64,000 nt of DNA from contig JBCBAC010000004.1 of assembly GCA_038532735.1 (NCBI GenBank), positions 124,001 through 188,000 of the forward strand. Reading direction: 5' to 3'. Shown one piece after another: positions 7,825-16,150 of this stretch. The position numbers and the translations under genes are program-made. Below the pieces are notes generated by a model. That model was not told where the DNA came from and made no database searches. It saw nothing but the letters and a program-made list of their open reading frames with translations. Position 1 is the stretch's first letter. Each line of letters opens with the position of its first letter. This DNA comes from JAHTBL01 sp038532735. GTDB lineage: Bacteria; Pseudomonadota; Alphaproteobacteria; Rhodobacterales; Rhodobacteraceae.

Positions 7825-8328
7825 GTGGTTCGCAGGTTCAGAGGCGAGTTCGACCAGAAGGTCGACGCAAAAGGGCGGGTGTCTATCCCGGCCTCTTTTC
7901 GCCGTGTGCTGGAGGCGGGCGATCCCAACTATACCCAAGGTCTGAGCCCTGAACTGGTCATCGTCTACGGCGATCACCGTCGCAAATACCTTGAATGCTA
8001 CACGATGGACGCCATCGCCGAGGTGGACGACAAAATTGACGCGCTGCCCCGCGGCTCGATGGAGCGTAAGATGCTCCAGCGGCTCTTCCATGGTCAGTCC
8101 TTCCCCACCAGCGTGGATGAGACAGGCCGCATCGTCATGCCCGCCAAGCTGCGCAACAAGATCGACCTTGAGGATGCCGCCTTTTTCATCGCGGCAGGCG
8201 ATACGTTCCAGATCTGGAAGCCCGAGACATATGAAAGCGAAGAGGCCGCCCGCACGGACGAGTGGCTCGATGAGCTTCCCGAGGATTTCGACCCGCTGAT
8301 CTATCTGGATCAAGCGAAGGAGGGTTGA
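7825..8328 (+). CDS. mraZ: MraZ, transcriptional regulator of the dcw cluster
   Basis: 167 residues with two SpoVT-AbrB-type DNA-binding domains: VRRFRGEFDQKVDAKGRVSI at the N-terminus and SFPTSVDETGRIVMPAKLR in the middle. MraZ forms a ring-shaped oligomer and represses the dcw promoter by binding direct repeats upstream of its own gene. The start is GTG 7825 with AGAGGG about ten bases before it; no better ATG exists. It is the first gene of the dcw cluster, and rsmH begins three bases after its stop. The C-terminal extension beyond the second AbrB domain (DEWLDELPEDFDPLIYLDQA) is acidic. Confidence 0.95.
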   Translation: MVRRFRGEFDQKVDAKGRVSIPASFRRVLEAGDPNYTQGLSPELVIVYGDHRRKYLECYTMDAIAEVDDKIDALPRGSMERKMLQRLFHGQSFPTSVDETGRIVMPAKLRNKIDLEDAAFFIAAGDTFQIWKPETYESEEAARTDEWLDELPEDFDPLIYLDQAKEG

Positions 8329-8331
8329 GGG

Positions 8332-9315
8332 ATGGCTGCAAGCGCCGCCATGACCCCGCCTGCGCCCCATATCCCTGTTTTATTGCGCCCGCTCTTGCGC
8401 GCTGTGGCTCCGGTCAGCGGTGTCTGGCTAGACGGCACGTTTGGCGCAGGTGGCTACACCCGGGCGCTTCTGGCCGCTGGAGCCGAGAAGGTGATCGCCG
8501 TGGATCGCGATCCGTCCGTCTTTGCGATGGCCGCGGATTGGGCCGCGCCTTACGGCGACCGGCTTGAGATGGTGGAAGGCACGTTCTCTCATCTCGACAA
8601 GTATGGGTCCGATCTGGACGGTGTTGTGCTGGATATCGGCGTCAGCTCCATGCAGCTGGATCAGGCGGAGCGGGGATTCTCCTTCATGAAGGATGGCCCG
8701 CTGGATATGCGCATGGGGGCGCAAGGGATGACGGCCGCCGATCTGGTGAACGAGGCCGATGAGGTCACGCTGGCCGACATTCTGTATACTTACGGGGAAG
8801 AACGCGCCTCTCGCCGGATCGCGAAGGCGATTGTGGCCGCGCGCCCCATCACGCGCACGCTGGAACTGGCCAAGATCATTGAGGGCTGTCTGCCGCGCCC
8901 CAAGCCCGGCCAAAGCCATCCCGCGACCCGCAGCTTTCAGGCGCTGCGTATTGCGGTGAATGATGAATATGGCGAGTTGGCCGAAGGGCTGGAGGCCGCT
9001 GAACGCGCGCTGAAACCCGGCGGCAAACTGGCCGTTGTGAGTTTTCACTCGGTTGAGGATCGCATGGTCAAGCGCTTCATTCAGGCGCGCTCTGGCACCG
9101 GGGGGCGGGTGAACCGTTATGCTCCGGAGCCTGAGCAGACGCAGGCGCAATTCACACAAGTGACACGCAAAGCGATCGGCCCGGACGATCAGGAACTGCT
9201 GGAAAATCCACGTGCCCGGTCGGCAAAACTGCGCATTGCAGAGCGCACGGATGCCCCTGCCGGGGCCGTGGATCGCAAAGCCATTGGAATGCCTTTCTTG
9301 TTGGGGGACAGATAG
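8332..9315 (+). CDS. rsmH: 16S rRNA (cytosine1402-N4)-methyltransferase RsmH
   Basis: S-adenosylmethionine-dependent methylation of C1402 in the decoding centre of 16S rRNA. The product is 327 residues. It has HIPVLLRPLL at the N-terminus, the SAM-binding GTFGAGGYTRALL near residue 36, a second conserved block DIGVSSMQLDQAERGFSF, and FQALRIAVNDEYGEL plus VVSFHSVEDRMVKRF in the C-terminal half. AAGGAGG lies just before the ATG at 8332, overlapping the end of mraZ. It is the normal second gene of dcw clusters, and ftsL starts at the very next base after its stop. Confidence 0.96.
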   Translation: MAASAAMTPPAPHIPVLLRPLLRAVAPVSGVWLDGTFGAGGYTRALLAAGAEKVIAVDRDPSVFAMAADWAAPYGDRLEMVEGTFSHLDKYGSDLDGVVLDIGVSSMQLDQAERGFSFMKDGPLDMRMGAQGMTAADLVNEADEVTLADILYTYGEERASRRIAKAIVAARPITRTLELAKIIEGCLPRPKPGQSHPATRSFQALRIAVNDEYGELAEGLEAAERALKPGGKLAVVSFHSVEDRMVKRFIQARSGTGGRVNRYAPEPEQTQAQFTQVTRKAIGPDDQELLENPRARSAKLRIAERTDAPAGAVDRKAIGMPFLLGDR

Positions 9316-9681
9316 ATGCGCGGCTTTCTTTATGTGATTTCAGCTCTTGCCGTGGTTGCGTTGGCCTTTTGGGCCTACCAGCAGAACTACGCGACACAGC
9401 AGGCCTTGCGCGAAGTGCGTGGGCTGCAAAACGACATCGCGACACAGCGCTCGCGACTGGCCGTTCTGCGCGCCGAATGGGCGTATCTGAACCGCCCGGA
9501 TCGGCTGCGTGATTTGGCCGAGATCAACTTTGACCGTCTGGGCCTTCTGCCCCTGATGCCAGAGCAGTTCGGCCTTGTGGATCAGGTGGCCTACCCGCCA
9601 GAGCCGCTGCTTCCAATCACCGACCCGGTTGAGACGCGCGCAGGCCCCGATACCGATGATGAGGAGGTTCAGCTGCCATGA
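9316..9681 (+). CDS. ftsL: Cell division protein FtsL
   Basis: 121 residues. One membrane segment at about residues 3-20 is followed by a coiled-coil-like stretch (QQALREVRGLQNDIATQRSR) and the family pattern AEWAYLNRPDRLRDLA. FtsL joins FtsQ and FtsB in the complex that recruits and activates FtsWI at the septum. FtsL is weakly conserved, so the identification rests on size, topology, the LNRPDRLR motif and its place between rsmH and ftsI. It starts directly after the rsmH stop and its own stop overlaps the ftsI start, so translation is probably coupled. The C-terminal tail is proline-rich and acidic. Confidence 0.88.
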   Translation: MRGFLYVISALAVVALAFWAYQQNYATQQALREVRGLQNDIATQRSRLAVLRAEWAYLNRPDRLRDLAEINFDRLGLLPLMPEQFGLVDQVAYPPEPLLPITDPVETRAGPDTDDEEVQLP

Positions 9682-11462
9682 TCCGCACCCCCTTGCGCCC
9701 ATTGGCGCGTGTTCTCAAAGCTCGCCAGACCGGCGAAAACCCCGACGCGATAGAGCGGGAAAACATCCGCCTGCGCCATGAGGAAATGCGCGACAAGGCG
9801 CGGCTGCGCGCGCAAGGCCGGCTGCTGGTCCTGAGCGTATTTTTTCTGGGCGCCTTCATGACTGTTGGCGCGCGGATGGGCCATCTGGCCGCCTCCGAGC
9901 CGATGGAGCCGCAGGCCCGTGCCTCGGGTTCGCAAATCCTGGCGCAGCGCGCCGATATCGTGGATCGCAACGGGCGTATCCTTGCAACAAACCTCGAAAC
10001 CCACGCGCTGTATGCGCAGCCCCCCATCATGATCGATAAAGAGAAGGCAGCCCGAGAGCTGGCCGTCATCTTCCCCGATCTGGATGAAAAAGAACTGCTG
10101 GAGGATTTCACCGGCAAGCGCAAGTTCCTGTGGATCAAGAAGAAACTCAGCCCTGAGCAGAAGCAGGCCGTGCATGATATCGGCGATCCGGGTCTTCTGT
10201 TTGGCACGCGCGAGATGCGCCTTTATCCCAACGGTCACCTTGCCGCGCATATCCTTGGCGGGGCCTCTTTCGGGCGTGAAGGCGTGCACAGCGCCGAGGT
10301 CATCGGCGTCGCCGGTGTCGAAAGCCGCTTTGATGAATTCCTGCGCGATCCCGTGAATGAAGGCGCGCCCTTGCAACTGTCCATCGACATGACCGTGCAG
10401 GCTGCAGCCGAACGCGTGCTTTACGGCGGCATGAAGTTGCTGAACGCCAAAGGCGCGGCCTCCGTTCTGATGGATGTGCATACGGGCGAGATCATCTCGA
10501 TGGTGAGCCTGCCGGACTTCGATCCCAACATCCGCCCACGCCCGCCCACTGAAGGCGAGCCCGGCGACAGCCCGCTTTTCAACCGTGCGGTGCAGGGGCT
10601 TTACGAACTTGGCTCCACCTTCAAGATTTTCACCTCGGCGCAGGCGCTGGAATTGGGGCTTGTGAATGCCGAGACGATGATCGACACCAAGGGCCCGATG
10701 GTCGTCGGTCGCCACCGCATCCGCGATTTCCGAAATTACGGACCGGAATTGAGCGTCACGAATGTCATCGTGAAATCCTCTAATATCGGCACGGCACATA
10801 TGGCGCTCGATATCGGGGCCAAGCGGCAAAAGGAGTTTCTGGACAGTCTTGGATTCTTCAAGCCGACCGAGGTTGAATTGACCGAAGCCCCCGGCGCGCA
10901 GCCGCTCTTTCCAAAGCAGTGGAAAGACATCTCGACGATGACAATTTCCTACGGCCACGGCATTTCCTCCAGCCCGCTACATCTGGCGGCAGGCTATGCG
11001 TCGCTCCTGAATGGCGGCACGAAAGTCACGCCAACGCTGCTGAAGCGTGTCACCCCGCAAAACGGCCCGCGTATCGTGTCGGAAGAGACATCGCGCATCT
11101 CAGCCAACATGCTGCGCCAGGTTGTCACCAAAGGCACGGCGAGCTTCGGCGAAGTGCCGGGCTACCATGTTGGCGGCAAAACCGGCACGGCGGACAAGCC
11201 GCTGACCAACGGGCGCGGGTATTACGACGACAAGGTCATCTCGACCTTCGCGTCGGTCTTTCCGGCCCATGATCCGAAATACGTGCTGATCGTCACGCTG
11301 GACGAGCCCACGGAAACCTCTGGCCCCAAACCGCGCCGCACGGCGGGCTGGACGGCGGTGCCTGTCGCCTCGGAAATGACGCGCCGGATGGCGCCTTTGC
11401 TGGGTCTCCGACCAGAGATTGCACCCGCAGCACCGGCTAAGGTAACACTGACCTCGAATTGA
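9678..11462 (+). CDS. ftsI: Peptidoglycan D,D-transpeptidase FtsI (PBP3)
   Basis: Septal class B penicillin-binding protein that cross-links new peptidoglycan, working with FtsW. The product is 594 residues. A short cytoplasmic part is followed by one membrane anchor (about 50-72, LLVLSVFFLGAFMTVGARM), a PBP dimerisation domain, and the transpeptidase domain with SxxK motif GSTFK (about residue 313), SSN (about 367) and KTGTA (about 500). All three active-site motifs are intact. The start overlaps the ftsL stop by four bases, and murE follows 21 bases after the stop. Confidence 0.96.
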   Translation: MIRTPLRPLARVLKARQTGENPDAIERENIRLRHEEMRDKARLRAQGRLLVLSVFFLGAFMTVGARMGHLAASEPMEPQARASGSQILAQRADIVDRNGRILATNLETHALYAQPPIMIDKEKAARELAVIFPDLDEKELLEDFTGKRKFLWIKKKLSPEQKQAVHDIGDPGLLFGTREMRLYPNGHLAAHILGGASFGREGVHSAEVIGVAGVESRFDEFLRDPVNEGAPLQLSIDMTVQAAAERVLYGGMKLLNAKGAASVLMDVHTGEIISMVSLPDFDPNIRPRPPTEGEPGDSPLFNRAVQGLYELGSTFKIFTSAQALELGLVNAETMIDTKGPMVVGRHRIRDFRNYGPELSVTNVIVKSSNIGTAHMALDIGAKRQKEFLDSLGFFKPTEVELTEAPGAQPLFPKQWKDISTMTISYGHGISSSPLHLAAGYASLLNGGTKVTPTLLKRVTPQNGPRIVSEETSRISANMLRQVVTKGTASFGEVPGYHVGGKTGTADKPLTNGRGYYDDKVISTFASVFPAHDPKYVLIVTLDEPTETSGPKPRRTAGWTAVPVASEMTRRMAPLLGLRPEIAPAAPAKVTLTSN

Positions 11463-11483
11463 CGCGCGAACCGGGGGCCGGGC

Positions 11484-12962
11484 ATGGGCAAGACGACATC
11501 TTTGACCGAACTGGGGCTGACCGCGAAAACCGGGGGCGAGGTGCGGATCACCGGCCTGACCGTCGACAGCCGTGAGGTGAAACCGGGGTTCTTGTTTGCC
11601 GCTCTGCCCGGAACAAACGTCCACGGCGCCGAGTTCATCCAATACGCCTTGCGGATGGACGCAGGCGCGATCCTGACTGACGCGGAAGGTGCACAGATCG
11701 CCCGCGATGTGCTGGAGGGTTCGGACGCCGCTCTGGTCGTCACAGAAGACCCACGTCAGGCGCTGGCCGGGGCTGCCGCGCTGTGGTTTGGCCGTCAGCC
11801 CGCGCATATGATCGGCGTGACGGGGACCAACGGGAAGACCTCTGTCTCCACGTTCACTCGCCAGATCTGGGTTGAGCTGGGCTACCCCGCCGCGAACCTT
11901 GGCACGACCGGCATCGAAGGCGCCTACACCGCGCCGCTTGCCCATACCACGCCCGAGCCGGTGCTGCTGCATCGCCATCTGGCCGAGATGGCCGAGGCCG
12001 GGATCACCCATTGCGCGATGGAGGCGTCCTCCCACGGTCTCGACCAGCGCCGTCTGGACGGCGTGCAACTCATGGCGGCTGGCTTCACCAATTTCAGCCA
12101 GGACCATCTGGATTATCACGGCACGTTCGACGCCTATTTTGCCGCCAAAGCGGGGCTCTTTGCCCGCGTTCTGTCTCAGGACGGCATCGCTGTCATCAAT
12201 ATCGACGACCCCAAAGGCGTGGAGATGGCCCGCATTGCAGAGGCCCGTGGCCAGCGCCTGATCCGCGTGGGTCGCGCGCCCCGGGCAGAACTGCGCCTGA
12301 CCGGCCAGCGCTTTGACGCAACGGGGCAAGAGCTGCTTTTTGAATATGAAGGCGCGCCGAAATCCGTGCGTCTCAATCTCATCGGTGGCTTTCAGGCCGA
12401 GAATATCCTGCTGGCCTGTGGTCTGGTCATCGCCTGCGGGGCTGAGCCGGATCGCGTCTTTGAAACGCTGCCCCATCTGGGCACGGTACGTGGCCGGATG
12501 GAGCTTGCCGCCACCCGCGAGAACGGCGCGACCGTCTTTGTCGATTACGCCCACACGCCCGACGCGGTGGAGACGGCGCTGAAGGCGCTGCGTCCGCACG
12601 TAATGGGGCGTTTGATCGCCATCGTCGGCGCAGGCGGCGACCGCGATGTGGGCAAACGTCCTTTGATGGGGCAAGCGGCGGCCAAGAATGCGGACCTTGT
12701 GATTGTCACCGACGACAATCCCCGCTCCGAAGACCCTGCCACCATCCGCGCCGCCGTCATGCAAGGCGCACCGGACGCCACCAATGTGGGCGACCGCGCC
12801 GAAGCCATCCTGCGCGGCGTCGATGCGCTTGGCCCCGGTGACGCGCTTTTAATCTGTGGCAAAGGGCATGAAACCGGCCAGACCGTGGGCGATAACGTGT
12901 TCCCCTTTGATGACGTGGAACAGGCCAGCGTGGCCGTCGCCGCATTGGACAGCGCGGTATGA
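11484..12962 (+). CDS. murE: UDP-MurNAc-tripeptide synthetase MurE
   Basis: Adds meso-diaminopimelate to UDP-MurNAc-L-Ala-D-Glu in the cytoplasm. The product is 492 residues with three Mur-ligase domains. An N-terminal UDP-binding domain leads with VDSREVKPGFLFAALPG, the P-loop GVTGTNGKTSV lies near residue 112, and the carbamylated-lysine region follows. The C-terminal motif DDNPRSEDP near residue 411 is the DNPR signature of DAP-adding (rather than lysine-adding) MurE. Its last bases overlap the murF start (ATGA), so the two are probably translated together. Confidence 0.96.
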   Translation: MGKTTSLTELGLTAKTGGEVRITGLTVDSREVKPGFLFAALPGTNVHGAEFIQYALRMDAGAILTDAEGAQIARDVLEGSDAALVVTEDPRQALAGAAALWFGRQPAHMIGVTGTNGKTSVSTFTRQIWVELGYPAANLGTTGIEGAYTAPLAHTTPEPVLLHRHLAEMAEAGITHCAMEASSHGLDQRRLDGVQLMAAGFTNFSQDHLDYHGTFDAYFAAKAGLFARVLSQDGIAVINIDDPKGVEMARIAEARGQRLIRVGRAPRAELRLTGQRFDATGQELLFEYEGAPKSVRLNLIGGFQAENILLACGLVIACGAEPDRVFETLPHLGTVRGRMELAATRENGATVFVDYAHTPDAVETALKALRPHVMGRLIAIVGAGGDRDVGKRPLMGQAAAKNADLVIVTDDNPRSEDPATIRAAVMQGAPDATNVGDRAEAILRGVDALGPGDALLICGKGHETGQTVGDNVFPFDDVEQASVAVAALDSAV

Positions 12963-14404
12963 GCGCGCTTTGGACCGGGGCAGAGGCTGCCGAGGCAACG
13001 GGCGGCAACCTGCGGGGAAGTTGGTCCTGCACCGGCGTTTCGATCGACACGCGCACGCTGGAGCCGGGCGATTTGTTTGTTGCGCTGAAAGACGTACGCG
13101 ACGGGCATGATTTCGTCGCGCAAGCCTTGGAGAAAGGGGCAGGGGCCGCGCTGGTGTCGCGCATCCCTGACGGGGTGGCTGAGGACGCGCCGCTCCTGAT
13201 CGTGGATGATGTCCTCCAAGGCCTCGAAGCGCTGGGTCGGGCCGCGCGTGCGCGCACCAAGGCCCGCGTCGTTGGTGTCACCGGCTCTGTCGGCAAGACC
13301 TCCACCAAGGAGATGCTGCGCGATGTGCTCAGTTGCCAGGGCCGCACCCACGCTTCTGTCGCCAGCTACAACAATCACTGGGGCGTGCCACTCACGCTGG
13401 CCCGCATGCCCGCCGACACCGAATATGCGGTGATCGAGATGGGCATGAACCACCCCGGAGAGATCGCGCCCCTGTCGCGCATGGCCCGGCCGCATGTGGC
13501 GATGGTCACGACGGTTGCCGCCGCCCATCTAGAGGCGTTTGACAGCATCGACGGAATCGCCGCCGAAAAAGCCTCCATCATGGCGGGGCTTTTGCCCAAC
13601 GGCGTCGCGGTGCTGAACGCAGACGTGCCAACCCGCCCGACGTTGGAGCACGAAGCTGCAAAGTATGGCTTCCCGCCCGTATGGTTTGGCCAATCCTCCA
13701 ACCAGTTCACTTTGAAAAGTGTGACCCTGAAGGGCGATTGCACCGTCGTTCAGGCAGACTGCAAAGGCGCGTCGGTGATCTTCAAGCTGTCGACCGCCGG
13801 GCGTCATTTCGCGATGAACGGTCTTGGTGTTCTGGCCGTTGTCGACGCTCTGGGCGCCGATCTTGCTGTTGCCGCGATGGACCTTGCGCTCTGGGTGCCC
13901 CCCGCCGGGCGCGGCGCGCGCATGATACTGCAGCTTGATCCGGTGGAGGCGGACGCAACGGTTGAGCTGATCGACGACGCCTACAACGCCAACCCCACCT
14001 CCATGTCTGCCGCACTTGAAGTGCTGGCCGCCGCCGATGTCACCGACAATATCGGGCGCGTCTCCAAGGGGCGGCGCATCGCAGTGCTCGGCGACATGCT
14101 GGAACTTGGCGCGGCGGAGGCGCAGATGCACGCCGCGATGGCCGCAGATCCCAGCCTTGAAGCTGTCAGCAAGGTCTACTGCGTGGGCCCGCGTATGCGC
14201 GCGATGTATGACGCGCTGCCCGATTTCAAACGCGGGCGCTGGGTCGAAACGGCCGAAGAATTGGCCGCTGACGCGCATCGCCTCGTCGATCCCGGAGACG
14301 TCATTCTGGTGAAAGGCTCGCTGGGCTCGCGCGTGGGCCGAATTGTTGACGCACTCAAGAAATTGGGGCATCCGGTGGACAAACCACAAGACCGAGGGGC
14401 CTGA
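12959..14404 (+). CDS. murF: UDP-MurNAc-pentapeptide synthetase MurF
   Basis: Ligates D-Ala-D-Ala to UDP-MurNAc-tripeptide, giving the pentapeptide precursor. The product is 481 residues. The N-terminal domain carries IDTRTLEPGDLFVALK, the Walker A GVTGSVGKTSTKEML lies near residue 106, and the Mur central domain follows with NNHWGVPLTLARMP and IEMGMNHPGEIAPLS. The C-terminal domain has DDAYNANPTSMSAAL and KGRRIAVLGDMLELG. It overlaps murE by four bases and lies five bases before mraY. The substrate dipeptide comes from Ddl, encoded at 25787-26698. Confidence 0.96.
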   Translation: MSALWTGAEAAEATGGNLRGSWSCTGVSIDTRTLEPGDLFVALKDVRDGHDFVAQALEKGAGAALVSRIPDGVAEDAPLLIVDDVLQGLEALGRAARARTKARVVGVTGSVGKTSTKEMLRDVLSCQGRTHASVASYNNHWGVPLTLARMPADTEYAVIEMGMNHPGEIAPLSRMARPHVAMVTTVAAAHLEAFDSIDGIAAEKASIMAGLLPNGVAVLNADVPTRPTLEHEAAKYGFPPVWFGQSSNQFTLKSVTLKGDCTVVQADCKGASVIFKLSTAGRHFAMNGLGVLAVVDALGADLAVAAMDLALWVPPAGRGARMILQLDPVEADATVELIDDAYNANPTSMSAALEVLAAADVTDNIGRVSKGRRIAVLGDMLELGAAEAQMHAAMAADPSLEAVSKVYCVGPRMRAMYDALPDFKRGRWVETAEELAADAHRLVDPGDVILVKGSLGSRVGRIVDALKKLGHPVDKPQDRGA

Positions 14405-14408
14405 AGGC

Positions 14409-15491
14409 ATGTTATACTGGTTAACCGCGCTGTCGGACGGGGGGGATTTCTTCAATCTCTTCCGCTACATTTCCTTCCGCGCGGGCGGGGCGTTTCTGAC
14501 GGCCCTGATTTTCGGGTTCCTTTTCGGCAAACCCCTCATCAACGTGTTGCGCAAGCGCCAAGGCAAAGGTCAGCCGATCCGCGACGACGGCCCCGAAGGC
14601 CATATCGCCAAGGCCGGCACGCCCACCATGGGTGGGTTGCTGATCGTCGGTGCGCTGCTGACCTCCACCCTGCTTTGGGCGCGTCTGGACAACCCGTTCG
14701 TGTGGCTTGTCCTGTTCGTCACAATGGCTTTCGCAGCCATCGGATTTGCCGATGATTATGCCAAGGTTTCCAAGCAAAACACGGCAGGCGTGCCGGGAAA
14801 GGTGCGCCTTGGCTTGGGCTTTCTGATCGCCGCCATCGCGGGATACTGGGCCGCGCAATACCACCCGGAAGAGCTGGTGAACCAGCTTGCCTTGCCCTTC
14901 TTCAAGGATGTTCTGCTGAACCTCGGCCTGCTTTTTATCCCGTTCTCAGTTATCGTGATCGTTGGCGCGGCCAATGCGGTGAACCTGACGGACGGCCTCG
15001 ACGGCCTCGCGATCATGCCTGTGATGATCGCCGCAGGCACACTAGGTGTGATCGCTTATGCCGTGGGCCGTGTGGACTTCACCGATTATCTAGATGTGCA
15101 TTACGTCCCCGGCACCGGCGAAATCCTCGTCTTCTGTGCGGGCATCTTCGGCGGCGGCTTGGGCTTTCTCTGGTATAACGCGCCGCCTGCTGCCGTCTTT
15201 ATGGGCGACACCGGTTCGCTGGCTTTGGGCGGTGCGCTGGGCGCGATCGCCGTGGCCACCAAGCACGAGATCGTGCTGGCCATTGTCGGCGGGCTCTTCG
15301 TGGTGGAGGCCCTGAGCGTCATCATTCAGGTGCTCTACTTCAAGCGCACCGGCAAGCGCGTTTTTCTGATGGCCCCGATCCATCATCACTATGAGAAAAA
15401 GGGCTGGGCCGAGCCCCAGATCGTGATCCGCTTCTGGATCATTTCCCTGATCCTCGCCATGATCGGTCTGGCAACTCTGAAAGTGCGCTAG
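14409..15491 (+). CDS. mraY: Phospho-MurNAc-pentapeptide transferase MraY
   Basis: Integral inner-membrane enzyme that moves phospho-MurNAc-pentapeptide onto undecaprenyl phosphate to make lipid I. The product is 360 residues with about ten membrane spans. Signature segments are RDDGPEGHIAKAGTPTMGG, the aspartate-containing NLTDGLDGLAIMP, GDTGSLALGGALGAIA and the loop APIHHHYEKKGW. ATG 14409 (MLYWLTALSDGGDFFN) is the family start; the frame is open upstream inside murF. The stop is one base before the start of an SDR gene that is not a normal dcw member. Confidence 0.96.
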   Translation: MLYWLTALSDGGDFFNLFRYISFRAGGAFLTALIFGFLFGKPLINVLRKRQGKGQPIRDDGPEGHIAKAGTPTMGGLLIVGALLTSTLLWARLDNPFVWLVLFVTMAFAAIGFADDYAKVSKQNTAGVPGKVRLGLGFLIAAIAGYWAAQYHPEELVNQLALPFFKDVLLNLGLLFIPFSVIVIVGAANAVNLTDGLDGLAIMPVMIAAGTLGVIAYAVGRVDFTDYLDVHYVPGTGEILVFCAGIFGGGLGFLWYNAPPAAVFMGDTGSLALGGALGAIAVATKHEIVLAIVGGLFVVEALSVIIQVLYFKRTGKRVFLMAPIHHHYEKKGWAEPQIVIRFWIISLILAMIGLATLKVR

Positions 15492-15492
15492 C

Positions 15493-16146
15493 ATGAAAAC
15501 CGCACTCATCACCGGCGGCAATCGCGGCATCGGACGGGCCATCGCTGAAGGGCTTATGGCGGACCACCGCGTTGTGATTGGCGTCCGCGATCTGGACGCG
15601 GGTAAAGCCGCTGCGGAGGAGATTGGTTGCGAGGTCATCGCCCTCGACCTGATGCAGCCTGATAGTTTTAAAGCGGCCCTTGCCCCGCTTGGCGGGGTTG
15701 ATGTGCTCGTCAACAATGCAGGCGTTCTGATCGAGACGAGCTTGATCGAGGACCCGGAGGGCTTTGAGACCTCCATGCAAGTGATGGTCCACGCGCCTTA
15801 CCACCTAATCCGCCTTTGCGTGCCCCATATGGCGCAACAAGGCTGGGGGCGGATCGTTAACCTCTCCTCCGGCTGGGGCGCATTCGCCGAAAACCTGGAA
15901 GGTCCGGGGGCCTATGGTTTGGCCAAGGCGTCGCTGAATGCGTTAACCCACGCGCTGCCGCGCGATTTGCCGAACGGCATCAAGGTGAACGCGATGTGCC
16001 CCGGATGGGTTGCGACGCGCATGGGTGGTGCCTCCGCCCCTCTGACGCCCGAACAAGGCGCTGACACAGCACTCTGGCTTGCCCGTCTGACGGAGGACGG
16101 CCCGACGGGTGGCTTCTTCCGCCGCCGCGCGCGGATCCCGTGGTAG
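15493..16146 (+). CDS. Short-chain dehydrogenase/reductase (SDR) inserted in the dcw cluster
   Basis: 217 residues. The Rossmann motif TGGNRGIGRAIAEGL is at residues 7-21, the NNAG motif (VLVNNAGVL) near 74, and the catalytic pair YGLAK (YxxxK) near 138, with the preceding Ser in NLSSGWG. These residues indicate an active NAD(P)-dependent oxidoreductase. The protein is slightly shorter than classical SDRs (about 250), and its C-terminus ends in GGFFRRRARIPW. It begins one base after the mraY stop and ends four bases before the murD start, so it is certainly part of the same operon, yet SDRs have no place in the lipid II pathway. The substrate is unknown. Confidence 0.85.
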   Translation: MKTALITGGNRGIGRAIAEGLMADHRVVIGVRDLDAGKAAAEEIGCEVIALDLMQPDSFKAALAPLGGVDVLVNNAGVLIETSLIEDPEGFETSMQVMVHAPYHLIRLCVPHMAQQGWGRIVNLSSGWGAFAENLEGPGAYGLAKASLNALTHALPRDLPNGIKVNAMCPGWVATRMGGASAPLTPEQGADTALWLARLTEDGPTGGFFRRRARIPW

Positions 16147-16150
16147 GCCG

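Noticed and set aside
7532..7952. Two overlapping open frames of about 135 codons upstream of and into mraZ
   Set aside because: No ribosome site, low-complexity basic composition and overlap with the mraZ start; better explained as leader sequence.
9669..12764. Long minus-strand open frames opposite ftsI and murE
   Set aside because: The plus strand carries complete dcw genes with all motifs; the antisense products show no recognisable fold.
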